Assembly: GCA_051654905.1 (NCBI GenBank) | Contig: JBOFYY010000111.1 | Coordinates: 124,001 to 188,000 of the forward strand | Length of the DNA stretch: 64,000 nucleotides | From: JBOFIQ01 sp051654905 | Lineage (GTDB): Bacteria; Actinomycetota; Actinomycetes; Propionibacteriales; Propionibacteriaceae | Direction: 5' to 3' | In this document: positions 21,511 through 29,791 of the stretch, in pieces | Numbering within the stretch: position 1 is the stretch's first letter | Layout: each line of letters begins with the position of its first letter | The notes under the pieces: model-generated | The model's input: only the letters and a program-made list of their open reading frames with translations | Database searches by the model: none | What the model was told of the DNA's origin: nothing | Program-made: the position numbers and the translations under genes

Positions 21511-21687
21511 ATGTATTTCACAGACCGTGGTATTGAAGAATTGGAAAAACGACGCGGCGATGAAGAAGTCACCTTCGAATGGCTGGCAGAACAACTACGT
21601 ACTTTTGTTGATCTCAATCCAGAATTTGAGGTTCCAGTGGAAAGATTAGCTACTTGGCTAGCCCGTCTTGATGACGATGAAGACTGA
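21511..21687 (+). CDS. DUF6104-type small protein linked to kgd
   Basis: A 58-residue acidic protein beginning MYFTDRGIEELEKRRG and ending in an Asp/Glu-rich tail (ARLDDDED). It starts 12 bp after the kgd stop with AAGGAAT about 7 nt upstream. I recognise it as the short actinobacterial DUF6104 family, which commonly follows kgd. Function is unknown; the fixed position suggests a small partner or regulator of Kgd. It has no Cys or membrane segment. Confidence 0.8.
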   Translation: MYFTDRGIEELEKRRGDEEVTFEWLAEQLRTFVDLNPEFEVPVERLATWLARLDDDED

Positions 21688-21719
21688 GATAACAAGTAAG
21701 TAACGATTTATATTAGCTA

Positions 21720-21748
21720 TTGACAATTACTTCCTTGCTGGATCTACT
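21720..21748 (+). promoter_or_regulatory. Candidate sigma-A promoter of the lipoprotein gene
   Basis: TTGACA (21720-21725) and TCTACT (21743-21748) are separated by 17 bp, a perfect -35 and a 4/6 -10. Transcription would start near 21755, leaving a leader of about 100 nt. That leader holds two small hairpins, GTGAG/CTCAC near 21810-21824 and CCCTA/TAGGG near 21825-21839. Confidence 0.5.
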
Positions 21749-21856
21749 CTTAGGCGTAAAGAGTTCACGACTAGTTTGATTTATCAATCAGCGATAACTC
21801 GATATGCCGTGAGATTTCCTCACCCCTATAAATTAGGGTTCCAGCAAGGAGTAATC

Positions 21857-22992
21857 ATGAAGAACTACTCTACAAAAATAGTTTTACTAATAATTCCAGT
21901 ACTTGCATTATCGGCATGTAACAATAATTCTTCAGCCGATAACCCTAGCCAAACCCCTACCCAAAAAGCATCATTAAAAACATTATGTGAAGTCGAGACC
22001 CCCGAGGCATGGAAAAATCTTATTTCCGATCAGGGGCTAGATACTAGCGATATTTTGCATACTGTATTTGATATAGCTGGAGATCGCATCCAAACAGATA
22101 AGTTCTTTCAAGAAAATAGAGGGGTGTATCTTACTAAAAAAGATGGAACCCGAGAAAAGCTATTCACAATCGAAGGCTGGGATGCTATACCCGGCGCGGC
22201 GATCAATGACGATAGAGTAGCCATTGTTCATCGAATGGGAGACAATCTCTGGTCGCCAGTAGAACTGCTCCTGTGGTCCAAAAACGATGGAGCTAAACGC
22301 ATAGACCGTAGTCCTATCGATAGCGATGGCAGAGAATTAGCATCCCCCATGACCGCTCCGCTCCTTACAAAAGATTCTGTCTTATGGATGACTTCCGAAG
22401 AAAATAAAAATAAAACAGAGTATAACTATTACGACAATACATCGATTTGGAAAAAATAAATTTAGAAACAAAAGAAAGCACTATCTTAATAAAACATACA
22501 AGTGACAGCTATACCACCTTGGGGGATATAATTCTTGGCGCACAATACTCTGAAGACAGCCAAGCCAAAGACAAGCCTTACGCACTAAATATGACTACCG
22601 GAGCGCTAGAAGAGGTTCCCGATCGAGTAAAATCTGCTTGGCCTTTCAACTCTATAAAGAGTAATAGTGATGGAATTATAGTCACATCCCAAGGCGGTGA
22701 CAATGGAACTGATACTGCAAAAATCTCTTGGCCAGATGAAAAACATGAGACCATCTCGCTACAAAACCCTAAGGTAAAGCAATGGGATTCTTACCCCTCT
22801 ATGAATAATGATTTCATCATCTTCAATCAACAGACTTTTAGCATACTTTTTGACCTCAAAACACTTTCGTGGACTGAAATTACTACTCCGGTTACACTGG
22901 GCGAGACTTGGACTTGGCTAAGCATCGGTGCAGCCGAACGTGAAGCTGTTCGCAAGAGTTCAGAGATGCCACACCTATCTGAATGCCGATAA
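21857..22992 (+). pseudogene. Lipoprotein with beta-propeller-like repeats, split by a frameshift at an A6 tract
   Basis: The ATG at 21857 has AAGGAG 6 nt upstream and starts a lipoprotein signal (KNYSTKIVLLIIPVLALSAC; lipobox LSAC). The first frame runs to a TAA at 22457-22459. The remainder continues in the -1 frame from the A-run at 22451-22456 to 22992. One extra A would join the two halves in frame, giving ...NTSIWKKINLETKEST..., which reads like one continuous propeller repeat (SIWKINLET). The whole protein would be about 378 residues. I do not recognise the family. It may be a recent null allele, a phase-variable gene, or a sequencing error in the homopolymer. Confidence 0.7.
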
Positions 22993-22993
22993 T

Positions 22994-23009
22994 CTAGGCA
23001 TCTGCCTAG
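22994..23009. terminator. Short perfect inverted repeat after the lipoprotein gene
   Basis: CTAGGCA-TC-TGCCTAG lies directly after the stop of the lipoprotein remnant. It could form a hairpin at the transcript end, but there is no U-tract, so termination is only suggested. Confidence 0.4.
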
Positions 23010-23093
23010 CCAAGTTCACTACCGAACAGGCAGCACCTGCCCACGATAGACAACGTTTCTAAAAATTAGTTGAAGTTTTAATAACGAAAACTC

Positions 23094-23122
23094 TTTACGA
23101 CACCCACATCTAGGCGTAGAAT
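23094..23122 (+). promoter_or_regulatory. Candidate whiB1 promoter
   Basis: TTTACG (23094-23099) and TAGAAT (23117-23122) are spaced by 17 bp; the -10 matches 5/6 and the -35 4/6. The start point would fall near 23129, at the base of the hairpin described next, leaving a whiB1 leader of about 130 nt. Confidence 0.5.
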
Positions 23123-23124
23123 CT

Positions 23125-23172
23125 AAAGAGGCGTCGGGGTCGGATCAATAAATCCTCCGGGCGTCTCTTTTT
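23125..23172 (+). terminator. Hairpin plus U-tract in the whiB1 leader (possible attenuator)
   Basis: A long imperfect stem pairs AAAGAGGCGTC with the segment ending GGCGTCTCTTT, with an inner GGAT/ATCC stem, followed by TTTTT (to 23172). It has the shape of an intrinsic terminator, yet it begins almost at the predicted transcription start and lies about 90 bp before whiB1. It could end transcripts arriving from upstream, or act as a 5' attenuator or stabilising element. Confidence 0.5.
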
Positions 23173-23261
23173 AACTTACTAATCTCTCACCTACGGGTAA
23201 GCCACTTCTGTGGCTATGTACCACGCCTGTAGCAGCAAGACAAAAGAAGGAGCTACGCCTC

Positions 23262-23513
23262 ATGGACTGGCGCCACCAGTCGGCTTGTCTGGATGAAGAT
23301 CCCGAGCTGTTCTTCCCCATTGGCAATACCGGCCCTGCACTCCTACAAGCAGAGGAAGCCAAAAAGGTGTGCGCGCGCTGCGGTGTGCATGAAAAGTGTC
23401 TCGCTTGGGCCCTTGACGCTGGCCAAGATTATGGCGTGTGGGGTGGCATGAGCGAAGACGAACGTCGTGCGCTTAAACGTCGCAATGCGCGTAACCGCCT
23501 ACGCAACTCCTAA
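23262..23513 (+). CDS. whiB1: WhiB1-type iron-sulfur transcription regulator
   Basis: An 83-residue WhiB protein. Cys9, Cys37, Cys40 and Cys46 would bind the [4Fe-4S] cluster, followed by the turn motif GVWGGM and a basic tail (ALKRRNARNRLRN) for DNA contact. WhiB1 proteins bind the primary sigma factor and respond to nitric oxide. The start at 23262 has AGAAGGAG 9 nt upstream. It is divergent from nothing and faces pdtaS tail to tail across a shared terminator; the same pair (Rv3219/Rv3220c) is adjacent in M. tuberculosis. Confidence 0.93.
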   Translation: MDWRHQSACLDEDPELFFPIGNTGPALLQAEEAKKVCARCGVHEKCLAWALDAGQDYGVWGGMSEDERRALKRRNARNRLRNS

Positions 23514-23529
23514 AGAGTTACCTCTTAAT

Positions 23530-23576
23530 AAGTTGAGGTGGGAAAGTTCTTAATCGGCTTTCCCACCTCAACTTTT
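23530..23576. terminator. Bidirectional terminator between whiB1 and pdtaS
   Basis: A perfect 17-bp stem (left arm 23530-23546, right arm 23558-23574) with an 11-nt loop. The right arm is followed by TTTTG-type sequence on the plus strand, and by TTATT on the minus strand. Confidence 0.9.
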
Positions 23577-23580
23577 GTGC

Positions 23581-25071
23581 TCACTGCAATGAAGATAACT
23601 CAGTAATAACTAGTGGTTCTGCAGGAATTGAGACCCGAGCTACGCTTCCTGGCGTATCGTCAGCGTGCGCAGACAGTTCAAAGGTCCCTTTCAGGTCTGT
23701 TACCAAGGTTTGTACGATCGAAAGCCCCAAGCTACTGCTACTTCCGATCTCGAAACCTTCTGGAATACCTGAACCGTTATCGTGTACCTCTACGACAAGG
23801 GCTCCAGCATTACGGATTGGGCGCACCACAACTTCTCCCCCGCCAGAACGCAACCCATGTTCGACCGCATTTTGGCATAGCTCAGTAACCACTAACGCCA
23901 AGTGCGTGGCAACATCACCTGGAATCTGCTCAAAAGAACCTTCTCGTCGGGCATGAACTGTGCCATTAGTACTAGCAACAGCACCCACCATTGAAAGAAT
24001 CCGATCACAGATACTATCAAAAGCCACTACATCGTCGTACGCTTGCGACAAAATCTCATGAACCACCGCAATAGCAGCTACGCGCGCCATCGCCTGCTCT
24101 AAAGCTACTTTGGCGTCTGGTGAAGTAATACGTCGTGCTTGCAGACGCAATAGCGCCGCAACTGTCTGCAAATTATTTTTTACTCGATGATGTATCTCTC
24201 GAATAGTGGCATCTTTAGTGACCAGTTCCCGCTCTCGGGAACGTAATTCTGTAGTGTCCCGGCACAAGGCAATCGTGCCTACTCGAACTCCATCTTCACG
24301 TAACGGCAAAATCCGTAGCCGTAAACTTGCCTTCTTATTTTCGATATCCATGATTGATGATGGGATAGCCTCATGCAGCCCCAGCGAATCAACTGGTTCT
24401 CGCGATGATGAGGCTAGCAACGAGCGAGTTACCTCGTAGAAATTTTCGCCCTCTAGATCCCCAGAAAGTCCCATATGCCGGTAGGCGGTCAGCGCATTAG
24501 GGCTGACGTAGGTAACTTTTCCTTGCAAAGTTAGACGAATCATACCGTCGCCTACTCGCGGAGTTATCGCCGGCTCATCATCGACTGGACCGAAAGGAAA
24601 ATCCCCTTGCCATAGCATTTGCGAGAGAATATCTGCCACTTCAAGGTAAGCATCTTCCAAAGCTCCCGGTGCCCGTACCCCCATTCGGTTTGTGTGACGC
24701 TCCACGATTCCGATACAGCTACCATGTCTCACGATCGGAACCGCATGTACGTCTACGGGAATCCCTGCCCCCAGTTTTCCGTCGCTAGTGCTACAAATTT
24801 GTTCCGATAGATAGGCTTCAGTAACTAAATGGTCTGGATCGTAGGCGATGCTGTCACCTATTACATCAGATTCCAAGGCAGTTGGACCGGTAGCAGGACG
24901 AATCTGAGCTACCGCCCAAAAAACGTTGTCATCAGCATCTGGCACCCACAAAATCAGATCAGAAAAACTCAGATCAGCCAGCAGGTGCCAGCTGTCTACA
25001 AGACTCACAAGATAGTCGCGATCACTACGACTAAGCTCGGAGCGGTGATCAATATCGGAAGCCACGGACAT
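23581..25071 (-). CDS. pdtaS: PdtaS-like sensor histidine kinase
   Basis: A soluble 496-residue kinase. The N-terminal half is GAF-like (to about 155) and then PAS-like (about 170-275). The HisKA_2 box EIHHRVKNNLQTVAALLRLQ carries His294/His295, and the ATPase domain has the N-box ELCQNAVEHGL, DNGSGIPEGF and SLGLSIVQTL. This matches mycobacterial PdtaS (Rv3220c), whose partner PdtaR is an RNA-binding antiterminator response regulator; no such regulator is in the window. There is no membrane segment. It lies in the whiB1-pdtaS-bL37-rshA-sigR neighbourhood. Confidence 0.9.
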   Translation of the reverse strand: MSVASDIDHRSELSRSDRDYLVSLVDSWHLLADLSFSDLILWVPDADDNVFWAVAQIRPATGPTALESDVIGDSIAYDPDHLVTEAYLSEQICSTSDGKLGAGIPVDVHAVPIVRHGSCIGIVERHTNRMGVRAPGALEDAYLEVADILSQMLWQGDFPFGPVDDEPAITPRVGDGMIRLTLQGKVTYVSPNALTAYRHMGLSGDLEGENFYEVTRSLLASSSREPVDSLGLHEAIPSSIMDIENKKASLRLRILPLREDGVRVGTIALCRDTTELRSRERELVTKDATIREIHHRVKNNLQTVAALLRLQARRITSPDAKVALEQAMARVAAIAVVHEILSQAYDDVVAFDSICDRILSMVGAVASTNGTVHARREGSFEQIPGDVATHLALVVTELCQNAVEHGLRSGGGEVVVRPIRNAGALVVEVHDNGSGIPEGFEIGSSSSLGLSIVQTLVTDLKGTFELSAHADDTPGSVARVSIPAEPLVITELSSLQ

Positions 25072-25175
25072 GTGAAGATCCTAGCGGTTTGTGGCGATGC
25101 CGGCTTGTACGGCAGAATATGAGATAACGGTTCGCCAACAGGTGAGCTGTCACAAATCCAGCGAGGAGTCCCATT

Positions 25176-25250
25176 ATGGGTAAGGGTGGCCGTCGTCGCC
25201 GCGACCGCAGGAAGAAGAGCGCGAACCACGGCAAGCGCCCTAACGCCTGA
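25176..25250 (+). CDS. Ribosomal protein bL37 (24 residues)
   Basis: A very basic 24-codon ORF starting MGKGGRRRRDRRKK and ending ANHGKRPNA, the invariant tail of actinobacterial bL37, a small large-subunit protein first seen in mycobacterial ribosome structures. GCGAGGAG lies 7 nt before the ATG, and a strong intrinsic terminator follows 27 bp after the stop, so this is a real transcription unit. Its place between pdtaS and rshA-sigR matches the actinobacterial neighbourhood. It is easily missed because of its size. Confidence 0.9.
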   Translation: MGKGGRRRRDRRKKSANHGKRPNA

Positions 25251-25277
25251 GGCCGGACAAAAAAGCCTTATACGAGT

Positions 25278-25306
25278 AAAGCCCCTGCACAATGCAGGGG
25301 CTTTTT
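25278..25306. terminator. Terminator between bL37 and rshA
   Basis: A perfect 12-bp stem AAAGCCCCTGCA / TGCAGGGGCTTT with a 3-nt loop and a T5 run. It ends bL37 on the plus strand and lies 13 bp past the rshA stop on the minus strand. Confidence 0.93.
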
Positions 25307-25318
25307 CTCTACGGAAAA

Positions 25319-25558
25319 CTAGTTTCTCCTAATACGCAAGGAGACGATTCGTTGCCGCAAACTATCTGGGGCCTCTTCTTTGCAGCACCGCTGAATGGTA
25401 TCGCGCACAATGACTTCAAGGTCATAGCCATCTAGACAGGACTCACAAGCATCTAAGTGATATCGAACTATCTCGGCTGTTGCTTCGTCTAACTCTGCAT
25501 CCATGAAAGCGTGCATTAAAGCAGCTGCTTTTAGACAAGGGTCTTGATCGTCATTCAT
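25319..25558 (-). CDS. rshA: Zinc-binding redox anti-sigma factor (RshA/RsrA type)
   Basis: A 79-residue ZAS-family anti-sigma factor. The zinc motif HxxxCxxC is His34, Cys38, Cys41; Cys8 near the N-terminus would be a further ligand. Oxidation of the cysteines is known to release the sigma factor in this family. The start overlaps the sigR stop by 4 bp (ATGA), so the two proteins are made in a coupled ratio. A second Cys pair (CC near residue 58) is unusual and might matter for sensing. Confidence 0.9.
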   Translation of the reverse strand: MNDDQDPCLKAAALMHAFMDAELDEATAEIVRYHLDACESCLDGYDLEVIVRDTIQRCCKEEAPDSLRQRIVSLRIRRN

Positions 25559-26205
25559 CGCGATACCCCAATCCCTTGCGCAGCAGCATGTTCAGCAAGA
25601 GCTTCTCTCAGTTGCGTGCGTCCTCGGTTAAGCCGAGACATTACCGTCCCGATAGGGGTATCCATAATGTCTGCAATCTCTTTATATTTAAAGCCTTCAA
25701 CATCAGCTAGCAGCACTACCATTCGGTAATCCGACGGCAATGCCTCCAACGCATCTTTAACAACTTGCGAGGGCATTGCTTCTAATGCCTCAATCTCAGC
25801 AGACCTCAAACCAATAGCATCATGTGAGGCAGCATCAGCAAGCTGCCAATCCTCTATTTGCCCCTCTCCTGCTGTTTTCGGACTACGCTGAGCTTTTCGA
25901 TAAGAGGAAATATAGGTATTTGTCAGGATTCGATAAAGCCATGCTTTGAGATTTGTACCCTGGGCAAACTGTCGCCAATGTGCAAAAGCTTTAGCGTAAG
26001 TATCTTGTACAAGATCTTCAGCATCGGCTTTATTCCGGGTATAACGCAAAGCAGCACCATAGAGCGCATCAAGATGACTCATCGCTTCGTGTTCGAATAC
26101 CGCTTCAGGATCATCGGAAGCGGCTGTCGTTTCAGTAATCTGGGACATCATCGTCAACCAGTCTATGGTGCGAGAGACCTCAAGGTCACACATAGTGATC
26201 GACAT
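25555..26205 (-). CDS. sigR: ECF sigma factor, SigR/SigH type
   Basis: An ECF sigma factor for thiol-oxidative stress. Region 2 has [17 protein letters not shown] and [14 protein letters not shown]; region 4 has [26 protein letters not shown] and [11 protein letters not shown]. The frame begins at the ATG at 26205, only about 9 nt after the -10 of an exact SigR promoter, so that start would be leaderless. ATGs at 26151 and 26148 would give a more usual length of about 197-198 residues, but have no clear ribosome binding site. Streptomyces SigR also has long and short forms. Confidence 0.92.
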   Translation of the reverse strand: MSITMCDLEVSRTIDWLTMMSQITETTAASDDPEAVFEHEAMSHLDALYGAALRYTRNKADAEDLVQDTYAKAFAHWRQFAQGTNLKAWLYRILTNTYISSYRKAQRSPKTAGEGQIEDWQLADAASHDAIGLRSAEIEALEAMPSQVVKDALEALPSDYRMVVLLADVEGFKYKEIADIMDTPIGTVMSRLNRGRTQLREALAEHAAAQGIGVSR

Positions 26206-26213
26206 GGTAATAA

Positions 26214-26239
26214 AACGTTACTTTTGTCTCATCTATTCC
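26214..26239 (-). promoter_or_regulatory. SigR-type autoregulatory promoter of sigR-rshA
   Basis: On the minus strand GGAAT (26239-26235) is followed after exactly 18 nt by GTT (26216-26214), the SigR/SigH consensus GGAAT-N18-GTT. It lies directly upstream of sigR, as expected for positive autoregulation. The inferred start near 26206-26208 makes the mRNA almost leaderless for the 26205 ATG. Confidence 0.8.
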
Positions 26240-26339
26240 ACAACAATCTGATATATCTATATCACTTTCAAAAGAATAATGAGCCACACGGCGTCTTAGA
26301 CTAGGCAGAAGATAGCTAAGACTGGTTTCCTTAGTTGTT

Positions 26340-27338
26340 ATGGCACGTTCTGGTATTTTCTTCGATGATCACGACGGTTTCGACCGTCCCAAAAGACGTA
26401 CCCGCCCCAGAACAAAAGACCGCCCCAATTATTCTGACCGCCCCACTGGGCGGATTCTCACTGTTGATCGGGGGCGTTATCGTTGTCTGGTCGAAGATAG
26501 TATTGTCACTGCTGCTAAAGCCCGTCAGCTAGGTCGTAAAGCTGTCATCGTCGGTGACGTAGTCCATCTTGATGGTGATACCTCTGGCAAAGCCGGAACC
26601 CTTGCTCGCGTTGTTGAAGTGTTAGAACGCACAACTGTCCTACGACGCACTGCTGACGATAACGATCCTTTTGAGCGTCCGATGGTAGCTAATGCTGATC
26701 AACTTGTCATTGTTACTGCGCTAACTAATCCTCCACCGCGGCCAGGAATGATCGACCGCATTCTCATTGCTGCTTATGATGCTGGGCTTAGTCCACTGCT
26801 ATGTTTAACAAAAGCTGATTTAGCTAGCCCTGAAGAACTAATTGCTGCTTATGAACCGTTAGGCGTCCCAATAGTCGTAACCCAAGAAGACTTAGATCCT
26901 GAAAATTTACGTAACCAGCTCACCGATCGCGTCAGTGTTTTTGTCGGACATTCTGGAGTCGGTAAGTCCACACTCGTCAATAATCTAATTCCTGACGCGG
27001 CCCGCAGCACTGGCGTGGTGGATAACAAAGGCAAAGGACAACACACTTCAACCTCTGCAATCGCATTACAGCTTCCTGACGGCGGCTGGGTTATCGATAC
27101 TCCTGGCGTTCGTAGCTTTGGGCTATCCCATGTCACCCCTGATAGCGTCATCCAAGCTTTCACTGATTTGGAAAGTTTTACTGATGGTTGTTCCCGAGGT
27201 TGCCAACATACCGATAGTGAACCTGAATGTGCACTCGATATTGCTGCTGCTAACGATCAACTATCTCCATTACGGCTTGCTTCTTTCCGGCGTGTCGTGA
27301 GTGCCTTACTGAAGGCAGAGCAACAACGTTACGACTAG
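26340..27338 (+). CDS. rsgA: Ribosome small-subunit-dependent GTPase RsgA
   Basis: Circularly permuted GTPase that checks late 30S maturation. An OB-like N-terminal domain is followed by G4 TKAD, G1 GHSGVGKST (about residues 202-210) and G3 DTPG. The C-terminal zinc region is CSRGCQHTDSEPECAL. At 332 residues it is normal. It is divergent from sigR across a 134-bp gap that holds the SigR promoter. No ribosome binding site precedes the ATG at 26340, so a leaderless mRNA is possible. Confidence 0.93.
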   Translation: MARSGIFFDDHDGFDRPKRRTRPRTKDRPNYSDRPTGRILTVDRGRYRCLVEDSIVTAAKARQLGRKAVIVGDVVHLDGDTSGKAGTLARVVEVLERTTVLRRTADDNDPFERPMVANADQLVIVTALTNPPPRPGMIDRILIAAYDAGLSPLLCLTKADLASPEELIAAYEPLGVPIVVTQEDLDPENLRNQLTDRVSVFVGHSGVGKSTLVNNLIPDAARSTGVVDNKGKGQHTSTSAIALQLPDGGWVIDTPGVRSFGLSHVTPDSVIQAFTDLESFTDGCSRGCQHTDSEPECALDIAAANDQLSPLRLASFRRVVSALLKAEQQRYD

Positions 27339-27347
27339 TCTTTTGTC

Positions 27348-28163
27348 ATGAACGCCTTACATGACGATCTACGGTTGGCTCACCTACTAGCCGATAATGC
27401 TGACGCGGTATCTATGAGCCGTTTCAAAGCACACGATTTACGCATCGATACTAAACCAGATATGACACTAGTTACTGACGCCGATCGTGCAGTAGAAGAG
27501 TCCATTCGTTCGCTTTTGAAAAAAGCCCGCACTCGTGACGCTATTCATGGCGAAGAAGGTGAAGATACTGGTCATGGTCAGCGACGCTGGATTATTGATC
27601 CTATCGATGGCACTCACAACTATGCCCGAGGAGTTCCAGTATGGGCGACTCTAATTGCGTTAGAAGAACATGGTCAGATCGTAGCTGGCGTCGTATCAGC
27701 ACCAGCATTACATCGACGTTGGTGGGCATCAAAAGAAGGCGGCGCCTGGACTGGCAAGAGTCTGCTTCAAGCCACTGCTATCCAAGTCAGCGATATTACA
27801 CAAATCAGTGATGCTTTCTTGGGATATAGCGACATCAATGAATGGGTTCGCTCTGGACATGGGCAAGAGTTTATCGACCTGATGCGATCTTGCTGGCGTA
27901 GTCGCGGATTTGGCGATTTTTGGAGCTACATGCTGGTAGCTGAAGGAGCCATTGACGCCGCCTGTGAGCCGCAGCTAGCTCTCTACGATATGGCAGCATG
28001 TTCCATCATCGTTCAAGAGGCTGGCGGTCAATTTAGCGATATTGACGGCACTGACGGGCCGTACGGAAGCGGTGCACTTGCTAGCAACGGACTACTTCAT
28101 CAGCAACTTTCAGATCAGCTAATGGGCGTGGAATACACCGGACCTATAGTTCCAGTTCCCTAA
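27348..28163 (+). CDS. hisN: Inositol-monophosphatase family phosphatase (HisN-like)
   Basis: A metal-dependent phosphatase of 271 residues. The metal site motifs are HGEEGED and WIIDPIDGTHNYARG (about residues 84-100), with LYDMAACSIIVQEAGGQFSD as the second signature. The similarity to actinobacterial histidinol-phosphatase HisN, including the short spacing between motifs, makes that the likeliest role, but other inositol-phosphatase substrates cannot be excluded. It follows rsgA after 9 bp without its own clear ribosome binding site, so coupling is likely. Confidence 0.82.
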   Translation: MNALHDDLRLAHLLADNADAVSMSRFKAHDLRIDTKPDMTLVTDADRAVEESIRSLLKKARTRDAIHGEEGEDTGHGQRRWIIDPIDGTHNYARGVPVWATLIALEEHGQIVAGVVSAPALHRRWWASKEGGAWTGKSLLQATAIQVSDITQISDAFLGYSDINEWVRSGHGQEFIDLMRSCWRSRGFGDFWSYMLVAEGAIDAACEPQLALYDMAACSIIVQEAGGQFSDIDGTDGPYGSGALASNGLLHQQLSDQLMGVEYTGPIVPVP

Positions 28164-28181
28164 AAGATCTTTTTAGATCTT
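28164..28181. terminator. Short bidirectional hairpin between hisN and the ABC operon
   Basis: AAGATCT-TTTT-AGATCTT (28164-28181) lies between the convergent hisN and oligopeptide ATPase genes and overlaps the stop codon of the latter. The stem is only 7 bp and AT-rich. Confidence 0.5.
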
Positions 28182-28958
28182 AATGGTTGGAACTGCAGCA
28201 AGTAGTTCTTGGGTATAAGGCTGTTGCGGATTGTCATATACCTGCTCGATTGTGCCACGCTCTACGATCTGTCCATATCTCATTACTACGACGCTGTTAC
28301 AGACATGACGAACAACGTTAAGATCGTGAGAAACAAAAACTAGTGTGAGGCCCATCTCGTCAACTAGATCATCAAGCAGGTTAAGTACGGTAGCTCGTAC
28401 GCTCACATCTAGAGCAGAAACTGGTTCATCAGCAATCAATACCTCAGGCTTTGGAGCTAATGCTCGCGCAATAGCAATACGCTGCCGTTGTCCCCCGGAA
28501 AACTCATGTGGGTATCGATCTTTAGCGTCAGCAGGAAGTCCTACTGCTTCTAAGACTTGCTGTAATCTCACTGCTGGAGCTGACGGAACATCGTCGCGAC
28601 GTCGTAGTAAAGGTGAACGCAACGGTTCAGTGACAATATCGGATACTTTCATCCTAGGATTCAACGAGCTACGCGGATCTTGGAAAACCATCTGCACTCG
28701 ACTGCGTAAAAAACCCAACTGCCGATCTTTAAGATTAGTTATATCGCGACCATCAAAAGTTATAGAACCTTGCGTAGGGCGATCCAAGGCAGCCATCATC
28801 CGAATAAGTGTTGACTTTCCAGAACCAGACTCTCCGACTATCCCCAATCGCTCCCCAGCAGCTACTACTAGCGAGATATCGTGACAACCAGTAACTGCGT
28901 TAGTACCAGAGCCGTAAACCCTAGAAACCTGATCTACCTGATACAAAATCTTATTCAT
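28173..28958 (-). CDS. Peptide ABC transporter ATPase (DppF/OppF type)
   Basis: A 261-residue nucleotide-binding subunit of an oligopeptide importer. Walker A is GESGSGKST, the signature is FSGGQRQRIAIARAL, and Walker B is VLIADEPVSALD; the C-terminal extension has the NPQQPYTQELLAAVP motif seen in peptide/nickel ATPases. The start overlaps the upstream ATPase gene by 4 bp. It would form a heterodimer with that ATPase. Confidence 0.93.
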   Translation of the reverse strand: MNKILYQVDQVSRVYGSGTNAVTGCHDISLVVAAGERLGIVGESGSGKSTLIRMMAALDRPTQGSITFDGRDITNLKDRQLGFLRSRVQMVFQDPRSSLNPRMKVSDIVTEPLRSPLLRRRDDVPSAPAVRLQQVLEAVGLPADAKDRYPHEFSGGQRQRIAIARALAPKPEVLIADEPVSALDVSVRATVLNLLDDLVDEMGLTLVFVSHDLNVVRHVCNSVVVMRYGQIVERGTIEQVYDNPQQPYTQELLAAVPTIKI

Positions 28959-29791
28959 CGCTGGCTCCGGTCTCGATGAAAGAAGTCTTCCACCACAGGT
29001 AGCCGCTCCCCTGATTTCACTTGATCCAGCCGAGCTGTTGCTACTAAACCTTTAGTGTAAGGATGTTGCGAATCACCCAATACCTGAGCAGTTTTACCGT
29101 ATTCAACAATCTTTCCATCTAACATGACGGCAATATCACTACATACGTGACTTACGATAGCTAAATCATGCGAAATGAATAGACATGCGGCAGCAGCATC
29201 GGTTAGCGCTTTATCCAACACTTTTAATACCCGTGCCTGTACTGTCACATCTAAGGCTGTGGTTGGCTCATCACAGATCACTAATTGCGGACTATTTATC
29301 AATGCCATCGCTAAAACTACTCGTTGTCGTTGCCCGCCAGAAAGCTGGTGCGGATAGGACTGGCTTACTCGTTCTACATCGCGCAAACCTACGTTACTCA
29401 ACATAGTCAATACTCGATCTCGTGCCGCTCCAGCCGCTGCGCCTTGATGCAGTCGCAATACTTCAGCGACTTGGCGACCGACCTTCATCGTCGGATCTAG
29501 CGCTGTCATAGGTTCTTGGAAAACCATTGATACGACGTTACCGCGCAGTAACGCTATATCTTTATCCGCAGCCCCCACGACTTCTTGACCATCTAGCTGA
29601 ATAGAACCTGTTATATGAGCAGTTTCTGGAAGCAAACCCATGATTGCTAACGCTGTTACTGATTTACCTGACCCAGATTCGCCGATCAAACCAATACGTT
29701 GCCCCGCGGACATAGTTAATGAAATACCGTCAAGAGCAGTGCGTCGGCGTCTCCCAAAATCCACCGATAGATCAGTTATCTCCAACAGCAT
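28955..29791 (-). CDS. Peptide ABC transporter ATPase (DppD/OppD type)
   Basis: A 278-residue partner ATPase. Walker A is GESGSGKSV, the signature LSGGQRQRVVLAMAL, and Walker B is LVICDEPTTALD, with the QHPYTKGLVATARL peptide-family tail. The usual OppD iron-sulfur-type Cys cluster at the C-terminus is not visible. It sits between the DppC-type permease (1-bp overlap) and the DppF-type ATPase (4-bp overlap). Confidence 0.93.
   Translation of the reverse strand: MLLEITDLSVDFGRRRRTALDGISLTMSAGQRIGLIGESGSGKSVTALAIMGLLPETAHITGSIQLDGQEVVGAADKDIALLRGNVVSMVFQEPMTALDPTMKVGRQVAEVLRLHQGAAAGAARDRVLTMLSNVGLRDVERVSQSYPHQLSGGQRQRVVLAMALINSPQLVICDEPTTALDVTVQARVLKVLDKALTDAAAACLFISHDLAIVSHVCSDIAVMLDGKIVEYGKTAQVLGDSQHPYTKGLVATARLDQVKSGERLPVVEDFFHRDRSQR

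Noticed and set aside
22447..22460. Programmed -1 ribosomal frameshift in the lipoprotein gene
   Set aside because: The zero-frame heptamer is G-AAA-AAA, which does not fit X-XXY-YYZ, and there is no clear downstream stimulator. Homopolymer slippage, mutation or sequencing error is simpler.
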